The position numbers and the translations under genes are program-made. Positions 1 to 8,849 of a DNA stretch of 44,976 nucleotides are shown here, one piece after another. The DNA is taken from NCBI GenBank assembly GCA_004114245.1, contig QZWS01000015.1, forward strand, positions 1-44,976. The letters are read 5' to 3'. Below the pieces are notes generated by a model. The model had not been told where the DNA came from. It did no database searches and worked only from the letters and a program-made list of their open reading frames with translations. The stretch's first letter is position 1; every line of letters begins with the position of its first letter. The stretch is from Zoopage sp. CT-All. Its lineage: Eukaryota > Zoopagomycota > Zoopagomycetes > Zoopagales > Zoopagaceae.

Positions 1-67
1 GCGCCAAAGCGATGGCCATGACGGCAAAGATGTACGAGGATAGGACTACGCTAGAGTATACCTTCAT
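1..67 (-). CDS. Partial second copy of Ser/Thr-rich surface protein (5' end only)
   Basis: The minus strand has an ATG at 67-65 followed by 22 codons identical to the start of the gene at 565, covering the hydrophobic core of a signal peptide (MKVYSSVVLSS and on). The reading frame runs off the left edge of the window. I infer a head-to-head duplicate whose remainder lies outside the window. If the inverted repeat is an assembly fold-back, this gene does not exist. Function would be as for the intact copy: a secreted, probably surface-anchored protein. Confidence 0.5.
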   Translation of the reverse strand, partial: MKVYSSVVLSSYIFAVMAIALA

Positions 68-230
68 ATGTATAGAGGATGTGGGTTGGTGCGTTGGAGG
101 CGAGAGTGGGGGCTGCGTTGTTGGCGAGAACAGATTTGCACCCGAAACCCCAAAATTTCTGTCGAAAAAGTCCAAATTGCAGAGAGCGCCTATCGAGATC
201 GGCGATCTTCCCAAGAGTTCAAGGGCTGCA
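1..230. repeat. Left arm of inverted repeat
   Basis: Bases 1-220 are the exact reverse complement of 412-631 (position i pairs with 632 minus i). After a gap of about 20 bases present only in the right arm, bases 219-230 also match the reverse complement of 382-393. The arm holds the promoter-side DNA and first 22 codons of a copy of the surface-protein gene that lies to the right. It begins exactly at the window edge, so its true outer end cannot be seen. Confidence 0.93.
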
Positions 231-381
231 GTAGTATCTTTTGATGTAGAGGGCAATAAGCTGTAATTATTGAAGGTACCATTTTGGCAATGCGATGGAG
301 ATTGAGTTTATTGGCTGTAAATAGATATTTCTAAAGGAACTTTATTTGCTCTTCATGCTTTACATTTAATGCTCAGCTAAA

Positions 382-631
382 TGCAGCCCTTGAGAGAGCA
401 ATGCAAATTTGGAACTCTTGGGAAGATCGCCGATCTCGATAGGCGCTCTCTGCAATTTGGACTTTTTCGACAGAAATTTTGGGGTTTCGGGTGCAAATCT
501 GTTCTCGCCAACAACGCAGCCCCCACTCTCGCCTCCAACGCACCAACCCACATCCTCTATACATATGAAGGTATACTCTAGCGTAGTCCTATCCTCGTAC
601 ATCTTTGCCGTCATGGCCATCGCTTTGGCGC
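382..631. repeat. Right arm of inverted repeat
   Basis: This is the partner of 1-230. It spans the 5' flank and first 22 codons of the surface-protein gene. The arms are separated by a unique spacer of about 150 bases (231-381). The right arm has about 20 bases (roughly 394-413) that the left arm lacks, flanked by a resumed match. A simple fold-back sequencing artefact would not be expected to make such an indel. Confidence 0.92.
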
Positions 632-1143
632 TGCCTGCGGCAGCTACAACGAGCATTGACCCAGTTCTCTCTTCACTGCTGGCGAATCTTGGCGTCACTT
701 TGACCGTTGCAACTTCTACGGTAACGTCTGTGGCAACCACTACTACAACGGATACAACCACTGTAACGGAGGTTCCTCCGACAAGTACTGTCACCCCTCC
801 GGTGAATACAGAGACCGTCACATCGACGCAGACTCAAACGAACACGGTGACGAAAACCACCAATGTAGGCCCTGCGTCTTGCTCAACTGTCACCCTATGC
901 AGCAATGCAACCCCCACCCCCGTGGTCGTTACCGTGACCACTACTACTTGCCCTCCGGCCGGGGACCCCACACCTGGTGCTCTGGTCAGGAGGGCCTCGC
1001 ACTTCAGCGATATGGATCAGGCCAGTGTTCAATCGGATGGTCCACACACCTTTCACGCTGGCATTGGTCTCGCATTGGCCGTAGTCGCGTCTGTGATCTC
1101 ATTGACTATTTCACAATGGCTTGCAATGGCTGGACCGGTGTAG
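565..1143 (+). CDS. Ser/Thr-rich secreted surface protein, probably GPI-anchored or membrane-tethered
   Basis: 192 aa. I chose the ATG at 565 because it opens directly into a signal peptide (MKVYSSVVLSSYIFAVMAIA, ending near ALALPAAA). The next 120 residues are dominated by Thr, Ser, Val and Pro in VTxT-type runs, as expected for a heavily O-mannosylated stalk. Four cysteines lie in the middle (CSTVTLC and TTTCPP), and there is one N-glycosylation sequon, NAT. The last 30 residues are hydrophobic (GIGLALAVVASVISL), fitting a GPI-attachment signal or a single membrane span. Composition is typical of fungal cell-wall adhesin-like proteins. No catalytic domain is visible. Its promoter lies inside the inverted repeat, so a second copy may share the central spacer. 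Confidence 0.72.
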   Translation: MKVYSSVVLSSYIFAVMAIALALPAAATTSIDPVLSSLLANLGVTLTVATSTVTSVATTTTTDTTTVTEVPPTSTVTPPVNTETVTSTQTQTNTVTKTTNVGPASCSTVTLCSNATPTPVVVTVTTTTCPPAGDPTPGALVRRASHFSDMDQASVQSDGPHTFHAGIGLALAVVASVISLTISQWLAMAGPV

Positions 1144-1618
1144 ATTGGCTTTGATGCTCCTTTATGGACGAGCCGCTGTAGATACTAGGATTGCTTTATA
1201 ATCTACGATAAGTGCTAATGGTATATACTTTGATTCAATCAATTCTGAGCATCAGGTATGCAGATAACTATAGACTCTATGCAGTGCCTTTAATGGAATG
1301 CCACATAGGCATCTGTATTGTTCAGCAGCCCTGCCTAGTCTGCTGTTGCTGACAATGCCAGGAAGGTCATAGAGATCGAGCTCAATCCATAGTTGCTGGA
1401 GAACATGCCACTACCAGCGAGCAAGATAAAGAGCGACGTTGCCACCCAATTCTCCTCGCACCAGATGATGGGAGATGGTGGAGATGGCAGCCGCGAGAGA
1501 TTCGCGATACCAAGCTTCCAATAGTGCTGGCTGCACGACCACTCAATCGGTGTAAATTTCCGACCTCCGCAACCCGCCGCTCCCGCCATCCTACCTACAT
1601 TGACGCCCTAGAAACGCA
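1144..1618. other. Intergenic 1144-1618
   Basis: This is the space between the surface-protein gene and the first transporter. The only coding candidate is a minus-strand 84-codon frame from an ATG at 1589 to a stop at 1335. It ends in a hydrophobic stretch (WVATSLFILLAGSGMF) and would start 29 bp from the transporter ATG, matching the close divergent pairs elsewhere in the window. I recognise no family, so I do not call it a gene. Confidence 0.5.
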
Positions 1619-3586
1619 ATGTCCAGCAACCTTCTTGGAATACACGACCCCACCCCGCGCTCACGGAAACCCTCGTTTGCGCCGCCGCGGACAGACGCCG
1701 CCGACTGGGAGCGCGCCCGCTACGGCGTTGTGGAGCGTCTGCGCCTCCGCGACCATGCCGCGCGCGGACCGAGCTCGTCCTCTGCCACGCACTACGACGG
1801 CGACTCGGACGACCTGGACAAGGCGACAGTCGAGGCTGGCGCCGCCCCGGCCGCGTTCAAGCTGGACCAATGGAAGGCGACGTCGATCTCGGCCGTGGAC
1901 ATGCTGGCCTCGATTCTCTTCATCATTGGGCTGCAGGCATCGGTGGCCGGGCCCCTGGCGCCGATATCACTGCTGCTCGTCACCCTGACGCTGTACCCCT
2001 ATCGCTTTATTATGTGCGAGGTGTGCAGCGCGCTGCCGTTCAACGGCGGCTCCTACTCGGTCGTGCTCAATGCCGCCCCGAAATGGGTGGCCTGCGCCGT
2101 CGGCATTTCCTCGCTGCTGTCCTACGTCGGCACAAACGTCATTAGCGCGGTCGCTGCAATGGAATACCTGGCGTTCGAGTTCCCCAAAGCCCCGGTCTTT
2201 CTCGGCACCTTCATCGTCATTGCCGTGTTTGCCCTCGTCGCACTCTGCGGCGTTCGTGAATCCTCCACGTTGACCATCGCCATATTCGCCCTGCACGCGG
2301 TCACCCTCGCCGTGGTCATGACCGCCTCGGCCGTGCACTGGTCACGGGCTGGCAACACAATCCTGGCGGCTAACTGGGCAGAGGTGCACCCGCTGACTGC
2401 CAAGCAGATCACTCGCAAGATCTTTGACGGCTATTGCGTGGGAATGCTCGGCGTGACTGGCTTCGAGACAACGGCGAATTTCGTGCAGGAGCTGCGGCCG
2501 GGAGTGTTTGCCAAGACAATACGGAACATGTGGTGGATGCTGGTGCTGTTGAATGCGCCCATCATGCTGCTTGTCATGGCCAATCTGCCGCTGGAAACAG
2601 TGCGGCAGTCCCCGATCAGTGCCTTGTCGCTTCTCGCAATGGAGTCGGGCGGCAAGTGGCTGAGGATCTGGATGTCGGTGGATGCGGTGATTGTAATGTG
2701 CGCGGGCACCTTGACAGCGTACCAGGGCGTGCTCGGACTGGTCAGTCAGCTCGCCGCCGACCGCATTCTGCCCTCCTGTCTTCTCATCCGTAATAAGTGG
2801 ACCCATGTACAGCACTGGGTTATCCTTGGGTTTCTCTTCATGTGTGCCGCCGTGTATGCCTCCGTGCTGGGCGACGCAGTGATCATCGGGGAGATGTACG
2901 CCGTCGCATTCCTCGGTGTCATGATGGCATTTGCCGGTGGAAGTTTGCTGCTAAAGTACCAGCGGCCCAGACTGCCGCGTGACGTCGTGTACTCGACGGT
3001 TGGAACGTTTGTTGCCTTTGTGCTGCTTCTTGTCGCGCTCATCGGCAACCTGATCCTCACGCCAGCCGCAGCCTTTTACTTCTTCGTGTTCTTCGCTGCC
3101 TTTTTCAGCACAGCCCTGCTCTACATGAATCGAGCCAACATCGCCCGATTGGTGCATTTCTACCTGTCGCAATCGGCCTGGTTCGGCAACGGCCGTATGC
3201 AAGCATGGACGATGGCCTGTGCCGCTGCGTGGACCAGTCAGCCCGTGGTGTATCTCACGCGAACAGACAACCTCGAGCAAATAAACAAGGCGGTACAATA
3301 TGTCCGCAACAACGAGTCCACACGACATATCAACATCGTGCACATGTACACGCACGAATCGACCATCCCACGACGACTGCTCGCGGCACGCGAAGTACTC
3401 GACGAAATGTACTCCAAAGTAACTATAAGCATCATGCTTGTCGAGGGCGAGTTCAGTCCCAGCGCGATGAAGGATTTGTCGCGATTGCTTGGCGTGCCCC
3501 AGGCAATGATGTTCCTCGGATGCCCAAGCCCAGAGTTCCCCTATACCATTGGCGAATTTGACGGCCTGCGCATCATCATGCTCTAA
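1619..3586 (+). CDS. APC-superfamily amino acid transporter, copy 1
   Basis: 655 aa in one exon. After about 85 hydrophilic residues come roughly twelve hydrophobic segments. Family signatures include GPLAPISLL and NGGSYSVVLNAAPKW in the first helices, and GVTGFETTANFVQE in the middle, the equivalent of the unwound TM6 region of APC transporters. This fits a plasma or vacuolar membrane amino acid or polyamine permease; substrate cannot be read. The last 115 residues (from about QPVVYLTRTDNLEQ) are soluble, alpha/beta in character and strongly conserved in copy 2 at 6773, so they form a real cytoplasmic domain, perhaps universal-stress-protein-like (inference). Copy 2 has an intron in this domain and this copy does not. 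The 3' end converges on MRPS9 with 79 bp between stop codons. Confidence 0.85.
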   Translation: MSSNLLGIHDPTPRSRKPSFAPPRTDAADWERARYGVVERLRLRDHAARGPSSSSATHYDGDSDDLDKATVEAGAAPAAFKLDQWKATSISAVDMLASILFIIGLQASVAGPLAPISLLLVTLTLYPYRFIMCEVCSALPFNGGSYSVVLNAAPKWVACAVGISSLLSYVGTNVISAVAAMEYLAFEFPKAPVFLGTFIVIAVFALVALCGVRESSTLTIAIFALHAVTLAVVMTASAVHWSRAGNTILAANWAEVHPLTAKQITRKIFDGYCVGMLGVTGFETTANFVQELRPGVFAKTIRNMWWMLVLLNAPIMLLVMANLPLETVRQSPISALSLLAMESGGKWLRIWMSVDAVIVMCAGTLTAYQGVLGLVSQLAADRILPSCLLIRNKWTHVQHWVILGFLFMCAAVYASVLGDAVIIGEMYAVAFLGVMMAFAGGSLLLKYQRPRLPRDVVYSTVGTFVAFVLLLVALIGNLILTPAAAFYFFVFFAAFFSTALLYMNRANIARLVHFYLSQSAWFGNGRMQAWTMACAAAWTSQPVVYLTRTDNLEQINKAVQYVRNNESTRHINIVHMYTHESTIPRRLLAAREVLDEMYSKVTISIMLVEGEFSPSAMKDLSRLLGVPQAMMFLGCPSPEFPYTIGEFDGLRIIML

Positions 3587-3665
3587 TAGACGTGAAAATT
3601 GCATTATTTTATGACAGTTTAAGCAATGTATTGTGCGTGCAGCTACAGCGCGCATGCGTAGATAC

Positions 3666-4484
3666 TCAACGCTTCACCCATGTGAACTTCTTGCGTGCCT
3701 TCTTCTGGCCCGGCTTCTTGCGCTCCACATTGCGCCAGTCATGCGATATGAGGGCATTTGCGCGCAGGACAGGCTTGAGCGCGGGCTCGTGTACGACGAG
3801 TGCGCGGGCCAGAGCCAAACGGACGGCTTCGCACTGACCCGTCGACCCGCCACCATGGGTCCTGCACCAAGCATTGTATGCGTGCGCACGCCCGGTGACA
3901 CTAAGCGGCCGCATCGCAGATTCGCGATTCGCTGGCAGGCGGAAAAAAGTATCCAGCGACTGACTGTTGACCATCACTTGGGCGCCGGAGCGAGAACCGT
4001 CGGCAGCGGGCTTGATCGGCACCAGCCAGACTCTCGCGCGCGCCGTCTTGCGCCTAGCCATGGCGGTGGCTACGCCATCTTCCGAAGGAAGCGTTCCCTC
4101 GGCGAACTGGCGATGCGCGCTATCCTCGCGCTCAAACATTGCGCGAATCTGCGGTGCTAGCGTCGACGCCGATTGGGCGAATGCCGGCAGACGCAGGAGC
4201 CGCGACACACGTTGAGCGATACGTCGGTGTTCTGCAGCAGAAAATATGGCGCCCAGACGGGATGCAAGATGCGTGCGCGACACCATTCCGTTCCAGGTTA
4301 CAGGCGCAGAGGTGGTAGCGGGCACGCGACAGTGAGTGGCATGCAGCTCGTCCAGCTGCAAGCGCAGATCGTTGAAGGCCGGGCGGCCAGTGAGGAATGC
4401 CGGTGAGACGGTAATGGTGTACCGCAGCGATGGGTTGAGTGGGCGCGCAAGACGCAGCGGCGGCGGCAAGGCGCGGGCCGTCAT
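3666..4484 (-). CDS. MRPS9: Mitochondrial small-subunit ribosomal protein uS9m
   Basis: 272 aa. The C-terminal half carries the uS9 core (ARRKTARARVWLVPIKP, then GGGSTGQCEAVRLALARAL) and ends in the diagnostic basic tail KKARKKFTWVKR, the extension that reaches into the ribosomal P site. The N-terminal 140 residues are an arginine-rich, acid-poor extension expected for a mitochondrial targeting sequence plus the mitochondrial-specific region. The total length suits fungal MRPS9. The start codon at 4484 overlaps a plus-strand ATG (CATG, 4482-4485). KRI1 diverges 62 bp away, so the two must share a very short promoter region. Confidence 0.9.
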   Translation of the reverse strand: MTARALPPPLRLARPLNPSLRYTITVSPAFLTGRPAFNDLRLQLDELHATHCRVPATTSAPVTWNGMVSRTHLASRLGAIFSAAEHRRIAQRVSRLLRLPAFAQSASTLAPQIRAMFEREDSAHRQFAEGTLPSEDGVATAMARRKTARARVWLVPIKPAADGSRSGAQVMVNSQSLDTFFRLPANRESAMRPLSVTGRAHAYNAWCRTHGGGSTGQCEAVRLALARALVVHEPALKPVLRANALISHDWRNVERKKPGQKKARKKFTWVKR

Positions 4485-4494
4485 GGACGCGGCT

Positions 4495-4527
4495 GAGCTG
4501 ACTGTGAGCTGACTGTGAGCTGACTGT
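4495..4527 (+). repeat. Three perfect copies of an 11-bp unit, GAGCTGACTGT
   Basis: Copies lie at 4495-4505, 4506-4516 and 4517-4527, between the divergent starts of MRPS9 and KRI1. At the two copy junctions the array spells GTGAGC, a 5' splice-site-like sequence, while each unit contains CTGAC, a branch-point-like sequence. It is followed by a pyrimidine-rich run and a CAG at 4543-4545, just before the KRI1 ATG. Confidence 0.9.
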
Positions 4528-4545
4528 TCGCCTTTGTTTTTTCAG
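4504..4545 (+). other. Probable 5'UTR intron of KRI1
   Basis: GTGAGC at 4504, CTGAC at 4521-4525, then a T-rich tract ending TTTTTTCAG at 4545, two bases before the KRI1 ATG. The length of 42 nt falls in the 41-54 nt range of every coding intron I resolved here. A second GTGAGC at 4515 would give only 31 nt. No upstream ATG gives an in-frame coding exon, so it would be an untranslated-region intron. Inference from splice signals only. Confidence 0.5.
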
Positions 4546-4546
4546 G

Positions 4547-6531
4547 ATGCACAAGCCGCTGCTGCTGACGGACCTTGATGGTCTCGACGACACTGCACCA
4601 GCCGCCTTCTCTTTTAATAAGGACTTTGCGCGCAAGTATGAGGAGAAGAAGCGGACCGAGGAGCTGTCGAAGCGTGGGCTGCGTCCCAGGGATGGTCCCG
4701 TTGCTGATGCTGTCATGGTTAGTGCAGCAGACCTATGGCGACGACGGCAGCGATTACGAGTCGTCCTCGTCCGAGGAAGAAGACGAGATTGGAGAGCTTG
4801 CTACGCCGGACATTGATGCCGGGATCATGCAGACGCTGTCCGCGATCCGTACGCGCGATCCTGCCATCTACGATCCCAAACAAGATTTTTTCTCCGATGA
4901 GCAGGTCGCCGAGGCCAGGAAAATGTGGTCTGAGAAGCAGAAGGAAAGGAAGGGCGCAAAGCCGCTGACGATCAAGGATTACCATCGTAAACGATTGGTC
5001 GAATCTGGTGGCATGGAGAGTGGCGATGAGAATGAGCCCCAGGTCTTGACGCACGTCGAGGAGCAGAGCCGGCTCAAAGACGAGTTCAAAAAGGCCCTGC
5101 TGGAGGCCGAGATTGGCGACGGTGATGCCGAGCAAGACATGGGCGGATTCGCACGACGACAAAAGTCTGAGCAGGAACAGGACGCCGAGGATGATCAGTA
5201 CCGAAAGTTCTTACTCGAGTCCCTCGCAGTAGGACAGATTTTAGGTCACTTATAATTCTGACTCGTACTTGACTAGTTAAAGGAGAATACGAAGGAAGAG
5301 TTCCAGCGATGGAAGACTTATAAGGAGAATCCTGGCATCGATGCTGACGACAAGTTCTTGATGGAGTGCGTTGACGCATCAGCATTCACATTCGCATTCT
5401 TACTGACATTTCTTTACAGTTTCATCATGAATCGTGGCTGGATAGACAAGGATATGGGTCGTATCCCTGATCACAAAGATCTTGTCGACGATACCATACT
5501 CGACGAACTCTCGGGCGATGCAGAGCAGCTTGACATGGCCGACGAGTTTGAGCATGTCTACAACTTTCGCTTTGAAGAGCCTGGTGGATTTGATGTTCTT
5601 GGCCATGCGCGTGATATTCCCACGTCGATGCGACGAAAGGATGATCGTCGGAAGCTTGCTCGCGAGACTCGTGCAGAGCGTAAAAAGGCAGAGAGCGAGC
5701 GCAAGCGAGAGGAAGTAAAACGACTCAAAAATCTCAAAAAACAGGCTATTTCGGACAAGCTCAATGTCATCAAAGGGATTACCGGCCACGTGTCGAAGAA
5801 AGTTGAGCAGATTGATGTTGATGGCGACTTTGATCCGGAGAGGCATGACCGCGAGATGGCGGCCGCATTCGATGCAGAATACTATGAGGATGTAGGTCAT
5901 CAATCGCCTATGCCGTTGTTCGAGCATTCTGCTTAGAGCGCTGCCAATATTAAACCAGTGTTTGAGGATGATATCGATATTTCCGATATTCTTCCGTCAA
6001 CGACTTCCATGCCGCCGGAAAAGGATAGGGCTAAGAAGAAGCGCAAGCGACGTGACGCCGAGGAGGATGACGATGGTGAGCTGGATATGGATGCCGATTT
6101 CATCAACGTTGAATCCGTTGATGAGCAAAGTGAGGCGTCATGCACATTTTCCAAACAATCTGACCCTTTGGCTAGTTGCCCAGGCCAAAATCGATCTCGC
6201 GAAGCAAATCCAAGCGTACCAGAAGCTTGACTATGAGGATACGATAGGCGATATTCGCACTCGATTTCCATACCATAAGGTGGTCCCGTCCACGTATGGC
6301 CTTGATCTGGTGGACATTCTCGAGGCGGATGACTCGGATCTGCGACAGTTTATCTCGCTCAAGAAGCTTGCGCCATTCCGACCTGTGGAGAAGCAAGCCC
6401 TGGATGAGCGCAAGGTGAGCAAGAGCCGGCGCGTGCGCGAGTTCCGCGCCATGTTGCAAGAGAAGCAGCGTCTTGAGCAGCAAGAGGTCGTCCGAAATCG
6501 GCCGTCCAAGTCGAAGAGCAGAAAGAAGTAG
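4547..6531 (+). CDS. KRI1: KRI1, nucleolar 40S ribosome-assembly factor
   Basis: Six exons: 4547-4673, 4723-5228, 5283-5365, 5420-5891, 5937-6129, 6176-6531 (578 aa; introns 49, 54, 54, 45 and 46 nt). KRI1 partners KRR1 in early small-subunit pre-rRNA processing. Each join restores family sequence: FARKYEEKKRTEELSK to QQTYGDDGSDYESSSSEE, then FLLESLA to ENTKEEFQRWK, FLMD to FIMNRGWID, and a run through DFDPERHDREM to KPVFEDDIDISDILP. The acidic serine-rich segment, the lysine-rich coiled middle, and the conserved C-terminal part around YHKVVPSTYGLDLVDILEADD are all present. Branch-like sequences (TACTGAC in intron 3) sit before acceptors. The ATG at 4547 was chosen because it starts the conserved LTxxDxxFARKYE region and follows a probable UTR intron. 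Confidence 0.9.
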
Positions 6532-6555
6532 GTAGCCATGCCGACGAGGGTTTGC

Positions 6556-6561
6556 AATAAA
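6556..6561 (+). terminator. AATAAA poly(A) signal of KRI1
   Basis: AATAAA begins 25 bases after the KRI1 stop codon. Position fits a canonical cleavage signal. Confidence 0.55.
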
Positions 6562-6772
6562 GTGCAGTTGTGTCTGGGCGTACGAGGGGCTCTGAGCCGA
6601 TCACGCACAACAGACGACTACAAGTGCAACATTAGATCGGGACTATGGCTTGCCAGACGAGGCAGGGCGCCAATGCAGCCCAGGAGCAAATAAACAGTCT
6701 GCCACGCGACTCAGGAACCATAGATAGCCAAGCCGGACGCGCCAACGACATCTACCACCAGCACCCAAGCCC

Positions 6773-8787
6773 ATGGCCACCGACAACTATCCCGATCCAC
6801 CGGAGTACACCGGGACGCTCGCCCCGTCTGAACGCAAGTCCACAAAGATTCCGTCGCGCACGCCCGTGCTCAGCAATGCATGGGAGTTTGCTGGATGGGG
6901 CCAGACGCGCCAACTTGCGCTTCGCGATCTGCCGTCCGAGCACCCCAGTTGGGAGGCGGAATGTAGCGAATCGTCTGTCGAGTCGAACATTGACGCAGAA
7001 CGCCGCAAACTGGGTCAGTTGCGTGCCTCGTCGATCACAGGGAACGCTGTGGTTGCTTCTGTGCTCTATACTATCGGGCTTGCGGGAGCAACTGCAGGCC
7101 CTCTCGCGCCAATTTCCTTGCTCATCGGCGCAATGGTGCTTGCTCCGCTTCAAAGAGTACTCGTGGAGGTTGGCACGGCGCTCCCGCTCAACGGCGGCAT
7201 CTACACTCTGCTGCTCAACACCTCGTCCAAAACGATTGCCTGCTTCGCCGCCAGTCTTTCGTTGCTCGATTATACTGCTACTGCTGTCGTTAGTGCCGCC
7301 AGCGCAGCTCACTATGCATCGGGCGAATTTGGAGATTTCGGGACTTTCTGGCCATCGATCGGCGTTCTCGTGGTGTTTGCCTTCGTTGCCATTCTCGGCT
7401 GCCGTGAGAGCGCAAACGTTTCTGTCGTCATTTACATTGTTCATTGCACCACACTACTGTTGCTCATGGTCACGTCTATTGTTGCTTGGGTCCGTGCAGG
7501 AAATACCGTGCTTTATCAGAATTGGTCCGAAGTGATAGGGCTGAGTGCTCGTGATGTCGTTTGGCGGCTCTTTTCCGGCTACAGCATTGGTCTGCTTGGC
7601 GTCACGGGCTTTGAAATGTCCAGTAATTTTATTGAAGAGCAACGTGATGGCGTGTTCGCCAAGACAACGCGGAACATGTGGTGGTCGGTCTTTATCTTTA
7701 ATGCTCCCATCATGTTCCTTGCGACAGCTGTCATGCCGCTGGCTGAAATACGCGCGAACCAAAGCAACGTTCTGTCAGTGCTCGCCGAACGTGCAGCGGG
7801 CGGCGGCTCATGGCTTCGCTGGATCGTCGCGGTGGATGCAGTGATTGTTCTCTCCGCTGGCGTGCTCACATCGATGCTTGGCGTGTCGGGGCTTGCGTGG
7901 CGCATGGCAGAAGACCGTATTCTCCCTGCGGCACTACTGAGTCGGAACAGGTTTACGGCCACGCCCCAGTGGATTATCCTCTCGTTTCTTGCCATTTGCA
8001 TTCTCCTTTTTGCGGGATGCGCAGGGGATGTTACCAACCTATCGGGTGTATTCGCCGTGGCCTTTCTCTCTGTCATGGCTACATTTACCATTGGCAATTT
8101 GCTGCTAAAGTATACGCGGGGACGGCTGCGTCGAGACGTTCGGGTCGATTCGCTCATTGTTTTGCTGTCACTGGGCGCCTTGATTGCGGGCATGGCCGGC
8201 ACCATCGTATCCAACCCTGTGATATTGGGCTACTTTTGCATATATTTTGGTGCAATTCTCTTTGTCATGCTGGCCGTTCTGCATCGCACCAAGCTGGCCA
8301 AGGCGGTGTACTTTTACGTGGACAAGGTGCTGCTCCTGCATCGATACCCGGTTGCTGGCTGGCTGGTGTCGGCAATCAACTCATGGAAATCGCAGCCAAT
8401 CATTTTTTTTACCGATACTGACGAGCTCCATGTGCGTCCAGTGATGTGTGCATAATGGCTAGCCATAACACTGGGTAGATTCTGAATAAGGCTGCGCTGT
8501 ACATAAAGCGCAACGAAGCGACGAGCTGCCTCAAGATCGTTCACTTCTATACCGATGCTGCTAATATTCCGGCAAACCTCGAGGCAAGTCGCCGTGCACT
8601 GGATGAACTTTATCCCAAAATGACGGTCGATGTCCTGCTGGTTCAGGACGAATTCACGCCTAGGTCGGTGCGTCGGTTGTCGGAACGAATGCGGATTCCG
8701 CGCTCATTCATGCTCATGAGCTGCCCGGGTCCTGACTTTCCGTATGGGATAGGCGAGCTTGGTGGCGTGCGCATTGCCATGCTATAG
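6773..8787 (+). CDS. APC-superfamily amino acid transporter, copy 2
   Basis: Exons 6773-8431 and 8479-8787, intron 47 nt with donor GTGCGT. The spliced product is 655 aa, exactly the length of copy 1. The two align end to end: GPLAPISLL is shared, GVTGFEMSSNFIEEQ matches GVTGFETTANFVQE, and the soluble tail ends FPYGIGELGGVRIAML against FPYTIGEFDGLRIIML. The join reads TDTDELH to ILNKAALYIKRNE, matching TRTDNLEQINKAVQYVRNN in the intronless copy. Expect a twelve-helix membrane permease with a cytoplasmic C-terminal domain; substrate unknown. The N-terminal 90 residues are the least conserved part. The pair is separated only by MRPS9 and KRI1, so a local duplication followed by insertion or rearrangement is likely. 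Confidence 0.85.
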
Positions 8788-8797
8788 GCAGGCAAGA

Positions 8798-8803
8798 AAT
8801 AAA
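8798..8803 (+). terminator. AATAAA poly(A) signal of APC transporter copy 2
   Basis: AATAAA 11 bases after the stop codon. The opposing gene has its own signal 28 bases further on, so the two transcripts probably meet or overlap. Confidence 0.55.
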
Positions 8804-8830
8804 CGACAGTTAATAATGCAAATACGATTG

Positions 8831-8836
8831 TTTATT
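8831..8836 (-). terminator. AATAAA (minus strand) poly(A) signal of MTM1-like carrier
   Basis: TTTATT on the plus strand, 14 bases beyond the carrier stop codon at 8850. Confidence 0.55.
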
Positions 8837-8849
8837 GACTACATGGGTG

